From Betaproteobacteria bacterium (GTDB taxonomy: Bacteria > Pseudomonadota > Gammaproteobacteria > Burkholderiales > Casimicrobiaceae), in assembly GCA_004293675.1 (NCBI GenBank), contig READ01000011.1:124001-188000 (forward strand): a stretch of DNA of 64,000 nucleotides. The letters are read 5' to 3'. Position numbers and translations under genes: made by a program. Positions 56,601-64,000 of this stretch are shown in pieces. Below the pieces are notes generated by a model. That model saw only the letters and a list, made by a program, of their open reading frames with translations. It was not told where the DNA came from and did no database searches. How positions within the stretch are numbered: position 1 is the stretch's first letter; each line of letters starts with the position of its first letter.

Positions 56601-56796
56601 CGGCCATCGCTGAGATCGGGACGGCCGCACTGGTAAACGCAACCATTCGAACGACCGACTGTGTCAACAACAACATTGATGCGGTAGGGGTCGCCCACTG
56701 AAAGAAGGCGAGGACCGTGAGAGCACATTTTGTCGTCGAGACATGTTTTGTGGTCGCGCGTCGCAGGGTTGAAAGAATTGATCTCGTCACAGTCAT
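53665..56796 (-). CDS. traN: TraN-type mating-pair stabilisation adhesin
   Basis: 1043 residues, larger than F TraN (about 600). Cysteine-rich central part (CPAGQTLYNNTCFANCAPGA, CPYSKEGVDGAGNPIVLWC, EQRSECSFVKSECAQGGTD) that also contains a TNFR/EGF-like spacing. The C-terminus carries the family signature GVKRAMHACHHVGSYCK and IEKVNSYCCFASPLSRIINEQARPQIG. Outer-membrane protein that contacts the recipient's receptors. There is also an internal hydrophobic stretch (MLSTLMTIYTVIMIAIIILQIIY), unusual for an OM protein. Confidence 0.93.
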   Translation of the reverse strand: MTVTRSILSTLRRATTKHVSTTKCALTVLAFFQWATPTASMLLLTQSVVRMVAFTSAAVPISAMADAVIANAQQGQAVGQSLVQGAIRPQFDVNTGTYRLPDGKGGWVVIPQDQLFPSGGNVTGQGASDASRARANYGNHNAFAAVSAEAELRLLSEASQQGTAYQTIRNSALSTPSPNLRNDQIWTRSDDLLSGTNPGINSMLQACTTNNTFSVRSVPRRIPSYETCDRVNKINSCNVRRVINGVSEVAACQAGTVTHNFSIDRNTLDKITAVVSCAPNARITGIQPITINAYGAQGQNHGGPMTVNVNTNAVVTNAPLAVLQPHWYNAFRALNVSYSVPAACTPDDATCAFTLNFALAGFSDSYAPTSQNATNVSSPATSCPAGQTLYNNTCFANCAPGATFVAGTCRSCPLDPASGKTGSYNAGTNRCEYTVPAGEQWSRLFEIERFKREVQQTLIDTPPGCANSTFCAAQPVASYASSGTIADQASNAAWKCTDAANSRTFFGITLTPNTWGQRLGPLYTGAPASPPAPLCFNADARSYRCNFNVGTLPCYTDVNGQQRCPYSKEGVDGAGNPIVLWCEISNGVETCSPEVANTCGALEQRSECSFVKSECAQGGTDPATGLCMAYTDTYDCGTTVEGSVATIDATAISCPGQIRCMGTECRTVTPETNTDFQRASVALTTLQFAQMDSNCSGGNCEIFKGEAMECKVAVGGLIDCCEKPKNVGIGDYIKLALSTWELTKDTALLADLWGSSSTIRGAWEGLSNGVSSTMADVFKPIMTPLEGLVSKLPGLAGADGSLVQFALEGIPGTGLTALTNLLMEQTMTFVSNTFGPAIANSLFSVTPGGVILNSTPGSLGSMLSTLMTIYTVIMIAIIILQIIYKCEKKELDLGVKRAMHACHHVGSYCKGLLCIEKVNSYCCFASPLSRIINEQARPQIGRTFGTPKLPNCGGLSPAEMASLDWSQINLDEWIALLQIAGLTPTEIDQMLTKYGMNITARNVPPGTKASATAQQITTQVLGNNRNPNAGEQARDRIRAGLRP

Positions 56797-56797
56797 C

Positions 56798-57862
56798 TCA
56801 ATTCAGACAACAGTCGGTATAGCGCCACAGCATGTACACAAAGTCCTCGCCCACGGCGGGGATGTTTCTCCACTCACCCCACAAAAAGGTGCTTTGTCCG
56901 ATCGGGTGGCAACATTTGCCGGACGCCTCAGCAATCGGGTACATCATGCTCATTCGATATTGGCTCTTAGGGATCATCGGGTAGATGTAGCCGCCGCACA
57001 GTGCATCGTTGCCGAAAGTTTTCCAGGCAAGTCCTCGCCGATGGAGTGCAGCCGTGGCCTTCGTCGCAAGCAAGCTTGTGTCGCGCGGCGGCGATGATTT
57101 AGTCGCCAGATTTCCAGTAAACGGATAGAGGTGTCCCCAACAACCGGCACACCAGAACATTGAATCCGAACCGGTGTTGACCCCAACAGAGGCAGCGGTG
57201 CAATCGGCAGCGCATGCGGAAACCGCAATCGGATTTGCGAAAAGTGCCGCCTCGGGATTTAAGAAAAACGCAACGACATCGTTATTCCATGTCGGGTCAA
57301 GCTCAGACATGTACATCAGATCAAGGTTGGTATAGCCGCCAGCGTTGCAGCTAGGCTGCACGAACAACTCCATCACCGCGAACAGCGGGAACGCAAAGTA
57401 GTGGTACTGGTAGAACGATTTGTCATTCCCATCGAGCGTCATTGCCTGTCGCCCACCATAGAGCCGGGCGTTGCTGTAGAGCGTGCGTCCGCCGAGCGTG
57501 GGTGAGCAATAGGGCTTGCGCACAATTTCAACAAGTCGCGCAGGCGTCCACATCCCCGCTGCAATGCCGGGTACCGGGATGCCCAGCGCGTTGTCACAAC
57601 TGCACAAGATGCGATTGGACGCACCCGTGGGTCGATCACCGGTGCCGATGTTCATACCCAGCAGGCGAATCGGAAACAGGCACGACCAACACACGTCGGT
57701 GAAGAGTTTCGGACCAAACATGTCTGAGTCTGGACAGGTCATGTCCAGTTGCGAAGAGCTTGTGGTCGTTGTCTGCGCAAGCGACGGGCCAAACGGCAAC
57801 ACCAATAGCGCTACCAACGCCACCAAGCGTACGAATCGACGCAATGAAAGTAAATGAGTCAT
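56798..57862 (-). CDS. traU: TraU-type conjugal transfer protein
   Basis: 354 residues; signal peptide (VALVALLVLPFGPSLAQ), then the TraU hallmark FTDVCWSCLFPIRLLGMNIG and LCSCDNALGIPVPG. Many cysteines, exported. C-terminus ESGKCCHPIG..WRYTDCCLN. Required for DNA transfer and pilus assembly. Its stop is one base from the traN start, and its ATG overlaps the trbC/traW stop. Confidence 0.93.
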   Translation of the reverse strand: MTHLLSLRRFVRLVALVALLVLPFGPSLAQTTTTSSSQLDMTCPDSDMFGPKLFTDVCWSCLFPIRLLGMNIGTGDRPTGASNRILCSCDNALGIPVPGIAAGMWTPARLVEIVRKPYCSPTLGGRTLYSNARLYGGRQAMTLDGNDKSFYQYHYFAFPLFAVMELFVQPSCNAGGYTNLDLMYMSELDPTWNNDVVAFFLNPEAALFANPIAVSACAADCTAASVGVNTGSDSMFWCAGCWGHLYPFTGNLATKSSPPRDTSLLATKATAALHRRGLAWKTFGNDALCGGYIYPMIPKSQYRMSMMYPIAEASGKCCHPIGQSTFLWGEWRNIPAVGEDFVYMLWRYTDCCLN

Positions 57863-59097
57863 TGACCATTTACTCCGAGTTCAGCGATGGCGAGTCGGCT
57901 CCCAGAACCTTGGATACGAACAGGTACGCGCTCAATACCAAAACGTTGAATTAACTCTGACGTCGCAAGGCTCACCGGCAGTCCGAACCGGTCTTCAATG
58001 ACGCGCAAGTGCTCCCATTCCCGTCCGGTGTCGAGTTGAGTTGCCATCAGCAGGTACGGCGTACGTGCACGTTGTAGTTGCTGAATTTCACGCTCGATGC
58101 GGGCAATTTGGCGACGATCACGCGGATCGAATACAAACCATACCGACTGAAGCGGCATCATCGCCTGTGGATTCACGCGTTGACCCGCACGCGCCACGAG
58201 TTGGCCGTTACTCGCATGGATGTCGGCCTTGACCTCGACCGACGGATCAAACAATCGCTGTTTGTCGACAGTGGACACTGGGAGGCTAATGGCTTCGCGC
58301 CCCGACCAGTACCGCGCATACGCGCCTTCACGCTGTGCTTTCCAGTCCACTGCGCCGATCCGCGCCTGGATGTCATCCATCATGTCACGCTCGTGAACTG
58401 CATACACCGCCCCGCGACGGCCTAAGTCGCCGCGCTCACCTTTTGCAAAACGCTGAATAAGCGAGCCAAGTGCGAGCGAGCCGGTTGCGCTGATTCGCGA
58501 ATCGCCCAAAGCAACGCTAATCGTTGGTACCGAAGTTACGCCCTCTCGCCGAAACGCAAACGGATCAATTTGAACCTCCGGTATGCGTTCCAGCTTCAGT
58601 GCGAGTGCGCGAAGGCGTTGACCGGCTTGCGTGACCGACTCTCCTTTAGCGAGTCCACGCAAAATGACGACGCCCTCATGCAGTGCGGCCTCTTCCATGG
58701 CCGCCAACAGCTCCGCCTCTGGCATGGAAAACGACACAAAGATGTGTCGGCGCTCACGTGAGTCGTCAGGGCGTTTCACGTTCACACTGTTGGACGGATT
58801 TACCCAGGAAGGGAGCGCCGCTCGCGCACCTTGAATAGCGTCTAAGCTTGGTGAGCGTGCGGCGGCGGTCGGTGCTCCCTTGGGCGTGGCAACTGCTGGT
58901 GGCGACTGCTTTGCAGGGGCGCTATCCGTGCCCTTTAACCACGCAGGGGGTGGCTTCCCATCCATCGATCGAATGATCTCGCGGGATCGCTCCAACCAGG
59001 CTTTGTCCTCTGCATCCAAGGCATGCGAAGGCCCAGATATACTGACTGCGATGAACAACGTGTTGGCTGCAATCCAGCGCAATCTAGTAAATCGCAT
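57859..59097 (-). CDS. trbC-traW: TrbC-TraW fusion protein
   Basis: About 412 residues from ATG 59095-59097; the frame extends to a TTG at 59109. Signal peptide (ANTLFIAVSISGPSHA). The TrbC-type domain lies at residues about 110-215 (HIFVSFSMPEAELLAAMEEA, GVVILRGLA, QIDPFAFRREGVTSVPTI). The TraW C-terminal domain follows (VDKQRLFDPSVEVKADIHASNG, RVNPQAMMPLQSVWFVFDP, ATSELIQRFGIERVPVRI). In F these are separate genes whose products interact, so the fusion makes sense. Periplasmic. Confidence 0.88.
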   Translation of the reverse strand: MRFTRLRWIAANTLFIAVSISGPSHALDAEDKAWLERSREIIRSMDGKPPPAWLKGTDSAPAKQSPPAVATPKGAPTAAARSPSLDAIQGARAALPSWVNPSNSVNVKRPDDSRERRHIFVSFSMPEAELLAAMEEAALHEGVVILRGLAKGESVTQAGQRLRALALKLERIPEVQIDPFAFRREGVTSVPTISVALGDSRISATGSLALGSLIQRFAKGERGDLGRRGAVYAVHERDMMDDIQARIGAVDWKAQREGAYARYWSGREAISLPVSTVDKQRLFDPSVEVKADIHASNGQLVARAGQRVNPQAMMPLQSVWFVFDPRDRRQIARIEREIQQLQRARTPYLLMATQLDTGREWEHLRVIEDRFGLPVSLATSELIQRFGIERVPVRIQGSGSRLAIAELGVNGQ

Positions 59098-59653
59098 GAG
59101 CACGTCCAATCGTTGCGTTACGATCTACAACACCGATTGCAGCGTAGCGCGAATCAAAGCTGTAGGGATGGTCACCCATCACGAAGAGTTCGTTGATTCC
59201 GAGTACCCGTCCGCTCTCCGGCACCGACAGTAACTCCATGGCTCGCCCGGTTTGCCCGCTGCGGCGAGCGACACCCATCTCGCGACCATTGACAAAATAG
59301 GTATCGTCTCGACGTGTCACTACGTCGCCACCGACACCAACAACGCGCTTCACCCACCAAAGCGACTCTGGATAAAGTCCGTTGTTCGGTGCACGAAACG
59401 CCACAAAATGCTCACGCGCCACAGGTTCGTGTAGTCGGACCACAAACCAGCTTACCCCTAGCGAATTGGACGCATTCGGTAGCAGTCGATAGTTCGCAGT
59501 CACAAGCCAATAGCAGGCTACAAGCAATATGTAGGTGAACCACTGGCGCTTGAGATGTCCCGTGATGAGCTGCGCGAATCGGCGATTACGCTGACCGATG
59601 CCCAAGCGTGGTGTAGCCGCGTCCACCGTGTCGATTAGTTCATCCCTGCTCAT
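59084..59653 (-). CDS. TraF-type S26 signal peptidase
   Basis: 189 residues with one membrane span (WFTYILLVACYWLVTANYRL). Catalytic serine in PNASNSLGVSWF (family usually xSMxP; here NSLG, so the nucleophile assignment is uncertain) and lysine in WWVKRVVGVGGD, followed by the box VMGDHPYSFDSRYAAIGVV. This type matures and may circularise pilin in TraF/LepB systems of conjugative elements. Overlaps trbI upstream by ATGA. Confidence 0.85.
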   Translation of the reverse strand: MSRDELIDTVDAATPRLGIGQRNRRFAQLITGHLKRQWFTYILLVACYWLVTANYRLLPNASNSLGVSWFVVRLHEPVAREHFVAFRAPNNGLYPESLWWVKRVVGVGGDVVTRRDDTYFVNGREMGVARRSGQTGRAMELLSVPESGRVLGINELFVMGDHPYSFDSRYAAIGVVDRNATIGRAHAIY

Positions 59654-60147
59654 TTGGCAGCCTTATCAAGTAACAACTCAACAGGCGATTTGCGCTTTAT
59701 TTCCTCTGCCTCGGGCGGAATACTGAGCATGGCGGGTTCCGTCCTCACAACCAACGCAGCAGGCGCGTCAATGACGGAGTTGCGATCGAGCACAATGATC
59801 CCTTGAGCAACGAGACTGGCCACCCGAAGTTTGGTTTGAGCGATGACGCGATCAGCCGCCGCCTTCGGATTGTTGGGATCGAGCACAATGGCCTGCCGCA
59901 ACATCGCGTCGCTATCAACGATCGCAATCGATGGCGGTATTGGCGTGGACATCACCACGTACCATGCCGCAACTGCGCCACTGACGACACCGAACAGTGT
60001 TGCGCAGGTCAACAACATGAGTATCGTTGGCCAGCCAACGACCGCACGCATTGGACGTCTACTCAGTGCGATCGGTGACTCATCGTCTGACTCCTTGGTC
60101 GGGCTAACAGCACCACTGTCCGAAGTAATTGCATTTGCGTTGTTCAT
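59650..60147 (-). CDS. trbI: TrbI-type (F-like) transfer protein
   Basis: 165 residues. Cytoplasmic N-terminus, one membrane span (ILMLLTCATLFGVVSGAVAAWYV), then a periplasmic domain with SIAIVDSDAMLRQAIVLDP and AQGIIVLDRNSVIDAPAALVV, the F TrbI pattern. It influences pilus retraction. Coupled both to traC and to the peptidase gene by 4-base overlaps. Confidence 0.82.
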   Translation of the reverse strand: MNNANAITSDSGAVSPTKESDDESPIALSRRPMRAVVGWPTILMLLTCATLFGVVSGAVAAWYVVMSTPIPPSIAIVDSDAMLRQAIVLDPNNPKAAADRVIAQTKLRVASLVAQGIIVLDRNSVIDAPAALVVRTEPAMLSIPPEAEEIKRKSPVELLLDKAAK

Positions 60148-62735
60148 GATGCCCTCCTTACGCGCTCAGCAGACGCGCGTGACTCGGCTTCCATTTCCAT
60201 GTACCGATTGACGGCATCCACGGTGCTGAGCCCACTCCGGCAAAGACGTTCGATGCCCTCTGCCTCTTCGCCCTTGGTGCTGTATAGCAGCTGCTCGAAG
60301 CGCGGCACCACAAGCCGTGCGACGCCTTGGCCAAACGGGGTTTTCCAGAAGGCCTCAGAGTATTGACCTTGAACGATATGAATACCCTTCAGGGTCTCCA
60401 ATGCCCAGTCATCGAGTGAGACGTTGTCGGCGTTGGCCAGAGCCTTCACCACGTCGTCACTTTGCTGTAGAAACACGGTGAAGGCGCAGTTAGCCGCGAT
60501 AGCCTTTCCTGCCTCGTTACGGTACAAATCCTGATAGCTTTGCGTAATGGTGACAGCCGAGCCGTTGTATTTTCGGATTCGGCGGTAGGCCGTCTCCATG
60601 AATTCGGCCATGTCGCCTTTGGTGAGCAAGTCCCACGCTTCATCGAGAACGATGAGTTTTCTGACGCGGCGATCACCGAGATAGATTTCTTGTTGCACTC
60701 GGTACATCAGCATCAGTAAGACGACCTGTTGCAGGTGCGGCTGATTCTTGAGCTCTTCGAGCTCCAACACGGTAACTTGCTTGCCGAAGTTGAGCGTTGG
60801 CACTCCATTAAAAAAGCGACCATATGCGCCGCGACTGGTGAACGAGAAGAGCTGCACGCCAATGTCTCGGATTCGCTGATCCTCATGCTCGCGGCAACGG
60901 TCGGCTACCACATCGACCGACATCTCGTTACCGATCTCCGTCCACAGGACGGTCATAATCTCGCGAAGCGAAGCCGTCTGATAATCAGAAAGACGATCCT
61001 TCTGAGTGGCCATCGCAATGACCAAGTTGACAATGAGCGAGCTCTCTTCCTGCCAATCCTTAATGAGAGGAAACGGATTAACACAGAGGTTGCCGTCATT
61101 GGTGAAAGCGATGAAGTCTCCGTTGACGGCTTCAGCGTACTTTTTGTAGGATCGTCCAATATCGATAATCCACTGCTGAGTACCAAGCCCGCCGTAGTTC
61201 ATCAGGACGTCATTCATCAGAAACGACTTGCCACCGCCCGATGCCGCGATTACAGCGACGTTGTAATTGGTCGGTGAATCCCAGAAGTCGATTGCGATCG
61301 GTTGCATGTTTCGGGAAAAGTAGTTCAGCACCGGCGTGCCAGTGCCCTTCCATTCCGAAACTGCCGGAAGCAACTCTGCGAGATGTTGCGTTGTCAGCGT
61401 GCGATAGCGCCCAAAAAAATCCATCGCGCTCTTGCGCGGATCGGTACAGAACGGAAGATGGTTCAACAGCGTCGGAAAGTGCAGGCCTGTGTCTTGCTGA
61501 AGATCGATCGTCAACTCCTTGGCGTAGTTGACGTAGTTGCTGGCCTCACGAATTGCGTCATCCTCTGATTCGCAGAAGAGCGCAACGGCTGGCCACACGT
61601 GAACGAGGCGCGCGCCTTCGTTCAAGCTAGAAAAAAGGTTGCGGTAAGACTCAGCTTTCTGTCCGATGCTTTCAATCAATCGACCAAAGCCCACTTTCAA
61701 CTGATGATCGTTGATGCGGTTCGCGTTTTCGAGTTTGGTGCGCCGCGAACCTTGATCGGGGTAATGACACACCCAGGACACAAGGACGTTTGTATTGGGG
61801 CCTCGCGCGCCATCAGCCGAGCCGAGCAACCGACGCATTTCCCACAAAGACGCATTGCGCGGCAGACGTTTCATCGACAGCGTGCGTACATGTCGATTGT
61901 TGACCCTGACACCCTTCTCATCGATGTCACAGATGTTGTCAAAGTCTGGGATTTGATTTCGGATGTGCGTGGCAGGGTCGTAGAGATCGCTTCGAGTACG
62001 CCATTCAGCACTGGGTTGCCAATTCAGCAAGGTCTGCATGAGACGTATGTAGGAGTTTGCACTATGCGCAAACTGCGTCACGCCTGCAAATGTGTTTTTG
62101 ATAGCGGTTTCAAACTGGAGGCGAAGCTCCTGCGCCTCGCGAACTTCCTCCGGCATGGGAGACCCGCCACTGAGCACCGGCACTTTCACAAACATATGGA
62201 GCTGGTAGTCCACGGCGCGTTGTGTCAGCGACTGAGTGAGCCCACTGTGCGCCGCTTTGTTGATCTGCTCAACTTTGCGGCTAAACACTTCCCGAAATAC
62301 GCGCTTATCGTCGTGGGTCTGATCGGTGGTAGCGGCACCCGCAGCACTCGTTGTTGTCAACGTGACCGTCTCCGCTTGCCGAAGAATCTGAGTTCTTCGA
62401 ACGTAGTCGTTCAAGTCTGGGCTTGCGAACATGAACCATTGAACGATAGTGTTCGTTGGCGCCTCCAGTGCCAACAAGCCTTCGAGCTTCGCGATGACTT
62501 GGTCACTAATACCGGTGAGCGGCGGAATACAAAAACCAAACCCGAGGTGGGTGTGTTCAGCCGTGTTTTTTGCGTCAGGCAACACATAGTTCAACAAGAA
62601 AAGCTGAGTATCCTCGTCGTACGCTTGCACAGGTAGCAGATGACTCAACTGCGAGCGTCTTACCTTGCGTTCATAGCGCTCGGCGTCCGCAGCGATAGGG
62701 CGCTCGACGTTATTTGTTGCAGTAAATTCGTTCAT
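60144..62735 (-). CDS. traC: TraC-type ATPase of the F-type secretion system
   Basis: 863 residues. VirB4/TraC ATPase: N-terminal domain about 1-450, then Walker A NYNVAVIAASGGGKSFLMND near residues 490-508, DIGRSYKKYAEAVNGDFIAF, Walker B RKLIVLDEAWDLLTKG and ITQSYQDLYRN. Peripheral inner-membrane ATPase that powers pilus assembly. A large antisense frame (61599-62636) is only a shadow. Confidence 0.94.
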   Translation of the reverse strand: MNEFTATNNVERPIAADAERYERKVRRSQLSHLLPVQAYDEDTQLFLLNYVLPDAKNTAEHTHLGFGFCIPPLTGISDQVIAKLEGLLALEAPTNTIVQWFMFASPDLNDYVRRTQILRQAETVTLTTTSAAGAATTDQTHDDKRVFREVFSRKVEQINKAAHSGLTQSLTQRAVDYQLHMFVKVPVLSGGSPMPEEVREAQELRLQFETAIKNTFAGVTQFAHSANSYIRLMQTLLNWQPSAEWRTRSDLYDPATHIRNQIPDFDNICDIDEKGVRVNNRHVRTLSMKRLPRNASLWEMRRLLGSADGARGPNTNVLVSWVCHYPDQGSRRTKLENANRINDHQLKVGFGRLIESIGQKAESYRNLFSSLNEGARLVHVWPAVALFCESEDDAIREASNYVNYAKELTIDLQQDTGLHFPTLLNHLPFCTDPRKSAMDFFGRYRTLTTQHLAELLPAVSEWKGTGTPVLNYFSRNMQPIAIDFWDSPTNYNVAVIAASGGGKSFLMNDVLMNYGGLGTQQWIIDIGRSYKKYAEAVNGDFIAFTNDGNLCVNPFPLIKDWQEESSLIVNLVIAMATQKDRLSDYQTASLREIMTVLWTEIGNEMSVDVVADRCREHEDQRIRDIGVQLFSFTSRGAYGRFFNGVPTLNFGKQVTVLELEELKNQPHLQQVVLLMLMYRVQQEIYLGDRRVRKLIVLDEAWDLLTKGDMAEFMETAYRRIRKYNGSAVTITQSYQDLYRNEAGKAIAANCAFTVFLQQSDDVVKALANADNVSLDDWALETLKGIHIVQGQYSEAFWKTPFGQGVARLVVPRFEQLLYSTKGEEAEGIERLCRSGLSTVDAVNRYMEMEAESRASAERVRRAS

Positions 62736-63004
62736 GGGTCTGAAGTTGTGCTTATCGATCGACCTGAGCCAAGCGGCTTCGTCAGCTGAATGCCAGCGAA
62801 TACGCCATCACGAAAAATTCGTTGAGCGGCACCATCTCGCAAAAGCCGTCTGCTGTTTCGTGGCGTGGTCGGGGTCAGTCGAGTTCCGTCCGTATCAAAA
62901 ATTTCGATGCGCGGGGGGGTTGACAAGGGTTTGGTGGATGCAATGGGCATGGCAAACGGCTTCAGAACAACGAAAAATGGGGATGCTCCCCCAGCATTCG
63001 ACAT
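62732..63004 (-). CDS. Small RRXRR-like protein between pilin and traC
   Basis: 90 residues. The stretch RIEIFDTDGTRLTPTTPRNSRRLLRDGAAQRIFRDGVFAGIQLTKP has the TPTxPxxARxLLxxGxAxxxxxxPFxIQL pattern of the RRXRR domain known from some IS/retron- or HNH-linked proteins. No nuclease domain follows here. Coupled to traC by ATGA, so it belongs to the operon. Role in transfer unknown. Confidence 0.6.
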   Translation of the reverse strand: MSNAGGASPFFVVLKPFAMPIASTKPLSTPPRIEIFDTDGTRLTPTTPRNSRRLLRDGAAQRIFRDGVFAGIQLTKPLGSGRSISTTSDP

Positions 63005-63029
63005 GCTGTTGTTCAGTCACCGATGCGGC

Positions 63030-63362
63030 TTAGAACGTGGCAGTAACAACGGCTTCGATGATGGTTGGGCCGTAGAACAAGCAAAGCCCCATACCAACAC
63101 CTGCGACCGCAGCGAACAACGATCCACGTGCCCAACCAGCGATCAATCCGGTCAACACCATGCCACCAGCGATGACGCGCCCGAGCGTGCCCTGCATCCA
63201 GCCTTTGATGAGCGTCCAGATACCATCAAACTCAGCACCGCCAGTGCCCGCCTGTGCTGCAGAGGCGAGTACGAGCAAGAGCGCTACGGCGAACATAGCG
63301 GAGAGAAGTGTCTTCGGCGAAACGGTGAAGTTCATGCCTTTCAGGGAGATAGTTTGATTCAT
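63030..63362 (-). CDS. traA: Candidate conjugative pilin (TraA/VirB2-like)
   Basis: 110 residues from ATG 63360-63362 (MNQTISLKGMNFTVSPKTLL). Leader with hydrophobic core AMFAVALLLVLASAAQA, then a mature part of about 70 residues with two hydrophobic helices (LGRVIAGGMVLTGLIAGWA and LFAAVAGVGMGLCLFYGPTIIEAVV) separated by a basic loop, the plan of F and VirB2 pilins. Position before traC and after traV fits. The S26 peptidase downstream could mature it. Confidence 0.8.
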   Translation of the reverse strand: MNQTISLKGMNFTVSPKTLLSAMFAVALLLVLASAAQAGTGGAEFDGIWTLIKGWMQGTLGRVIAGGMVLTGLIAGWARGSLFAAVAGVGMGLCLFYGPTIIEAVVTATF

Positions 63363-63423
63363 AGGATTCCTATTGCAGTTGACGATAAAAAACGCACGCA
63401 CCTCGTGGTCTCGTGCGACAGTT

Positions 63424-64000
63424 TCAACGTTGCGATTTTTCGGTCGCAGCGTTGGGCTGTAGGGTGTCGAGTCCGACGCTCATCCCGGACAGGGATGACG
63501 GAGTGGAACTTGATGTGTTCGGTGGTGTGGTTCGAGGCGTGGCAGCGCCCGTGACCTGTAGTGGCGTGATGACGGGTGCCTTAGCGACCATACGCTCGCC
63601 GAGATTCCATCGACGCGCCTCAATCTCTGTGAAAACAAGACCCGATGCATGGAGATCGCCATGCTGGTCTTCCCATGGCGCGATCCAAATACGCATGACT
63701 TTCGCTTGCGAGCGAATCGGAATCGGGCGTTCCAGTTCGATCGTTGGTGACGGTTGGACGATGACTGGGGCTGACGTGGCCGATGCGACCGTTGCCGCCG
63801 CTGGTGTTTGTTGATCTGGGGAGCGCTGCGACGCAACAGTCGTGCGTTGCTCCGTCGCAGCGTAGAGTTCGCGTGCACTCATGCAGCGCACGCCGTCGGT
63901 TGACTGCGCTTTACACGCAAATTCCGCCTGTCCAGTGGCGTTGAAGGTAGAAGCACAACCTGCAAGTGCCAAACTCGCCGCGACAGCAAGCGCAGTACGT
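63424..64000 (-). CDS. traV: TraV-type lipoprotein, start beyond the window
   Basis: At least 192 residues; the frame is open at the window edge. Lipoprotein signal TALAVAASLALAGC with lipobox, then ASTFNATGQAEFACKAQS with the second cysteine pair (FACK...VRCMSARE) of TraV. A Pro/Ser/Thr-rich linker and C-terminus. Outer-membrane core component with TraK and TraB, whose genes must lie further out. It is the first visible gene of the transfer operon. Confidence 0.85.
   Translation of the reverse strand, partial: RTALAVAASLALAGCASTFNATGQAEFACKAQSTDGVRCMSARELYAATEQRTTVASQRSPDQQTPAAATVASATSAPVIVQPSPTIELERPIPIRSQAKVMRIWIAPWEDQHGDLHASGLVFTEIEARRWNLGERMVAKAPVITPLQVTGAATPRTTPPNTSSSTPSSLSGMSVGLDTLQPNAATEKSQR

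Noticed and set aside
61599-62636. 345-residue ORF antisense to traC
   Set aside because: traC is a well-recognised ATPase on the other strand; the antisense frame is a codon-usage shadow.

Overview
The window looks like a betaproteobacterial chromosome, probably Burkholderiales-like (judged from the protein repertoire only), carrying most of a large integrative and conjugative element (ICE). Positions 1-11191 are ordinary chromosome. On the minus strand lie an alkane monooxygenase (partial), chorismate synthase, a GIY-YIG protein bracketed by an exact 31-bp inverted repeat, an MFS/acyltransferase fusion, a small lipoprotein plus sterol-desaturase-type hydroxylase pair, a tungstate ABC transporter (tupB-tupC-tupA) coupled to a YihY/BrkB-type gene, and an SDR oxidoreductase. 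An XRE regulator and a glycine-zipper envelope protein lie on the plus strand. A terminator near 11406-11442 marks the likely chromosome/element border; no tRNA gene is visible there.

From 11616 the ICE begins. First comes a PFGI-1/ICEclc-like replication and maintenance block on the plus strand (11616-27478): ParA, a large ParB, DUF2857, two winged-helix Rep-like proteins, a TIGR03761-type protein, a DUF3158-like protein, SSB, topoisomerase III and DUF3577. It contains three oddities: three exact 336-bp tandem cassettes on the opposite strand, each coding for a 61-residue membrane peptide; 23-bp-spaced iteron-like repeats inside the larger Rep-like gene; and a parS-like palindrome.

The accessory block (about 26800-37200) is the most unusual part. 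Many of its genes carry a two-hairpin 5' leader in which the Shine-Dalgarno is paired with an upstream CTCC-type segment. Five larger transcription units are also preceded by copies of a compact H-type pseudoknot motif whose three helices are supported by compensatory changes between copies. The genes served include DUF3577, DUF3275, a HicBA-type toxin-antitoxin pair, an N6-adenine-type methyltransferase, an ArdB/KlcA-type antirestriction protein and an SNF2-like helicase. This is the kind of cargo expected in the region that enters a recipient first.

Positions 37200-46145 hold a tyrosine recombinase, its probable XRE repressor with a palindromic operator, an RMF-like small protein, a thermonuclease, a KfrA-like protein, an HNH protein, an MBOAT/SGNH-like acyl-transfer pair, an orphan RelB-type antitoxin and a DUF29 protein. 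From 46161 to the end, the minus strand carries an F-type mating-pair-formation operon in transcription order: traV (partial) - pilin - RRXRR-like small ORF - traC - trbI - S26 peptidase - trbC/traW fusion - traU - traN - unknown exported protein - traF - S49 peptidase - traH - traG. Relaxase, coupling protein, traL/E/K/B and the distal end of the ICE lie outside the window. All family names are from reading the sequence and memory of families; no search was run.
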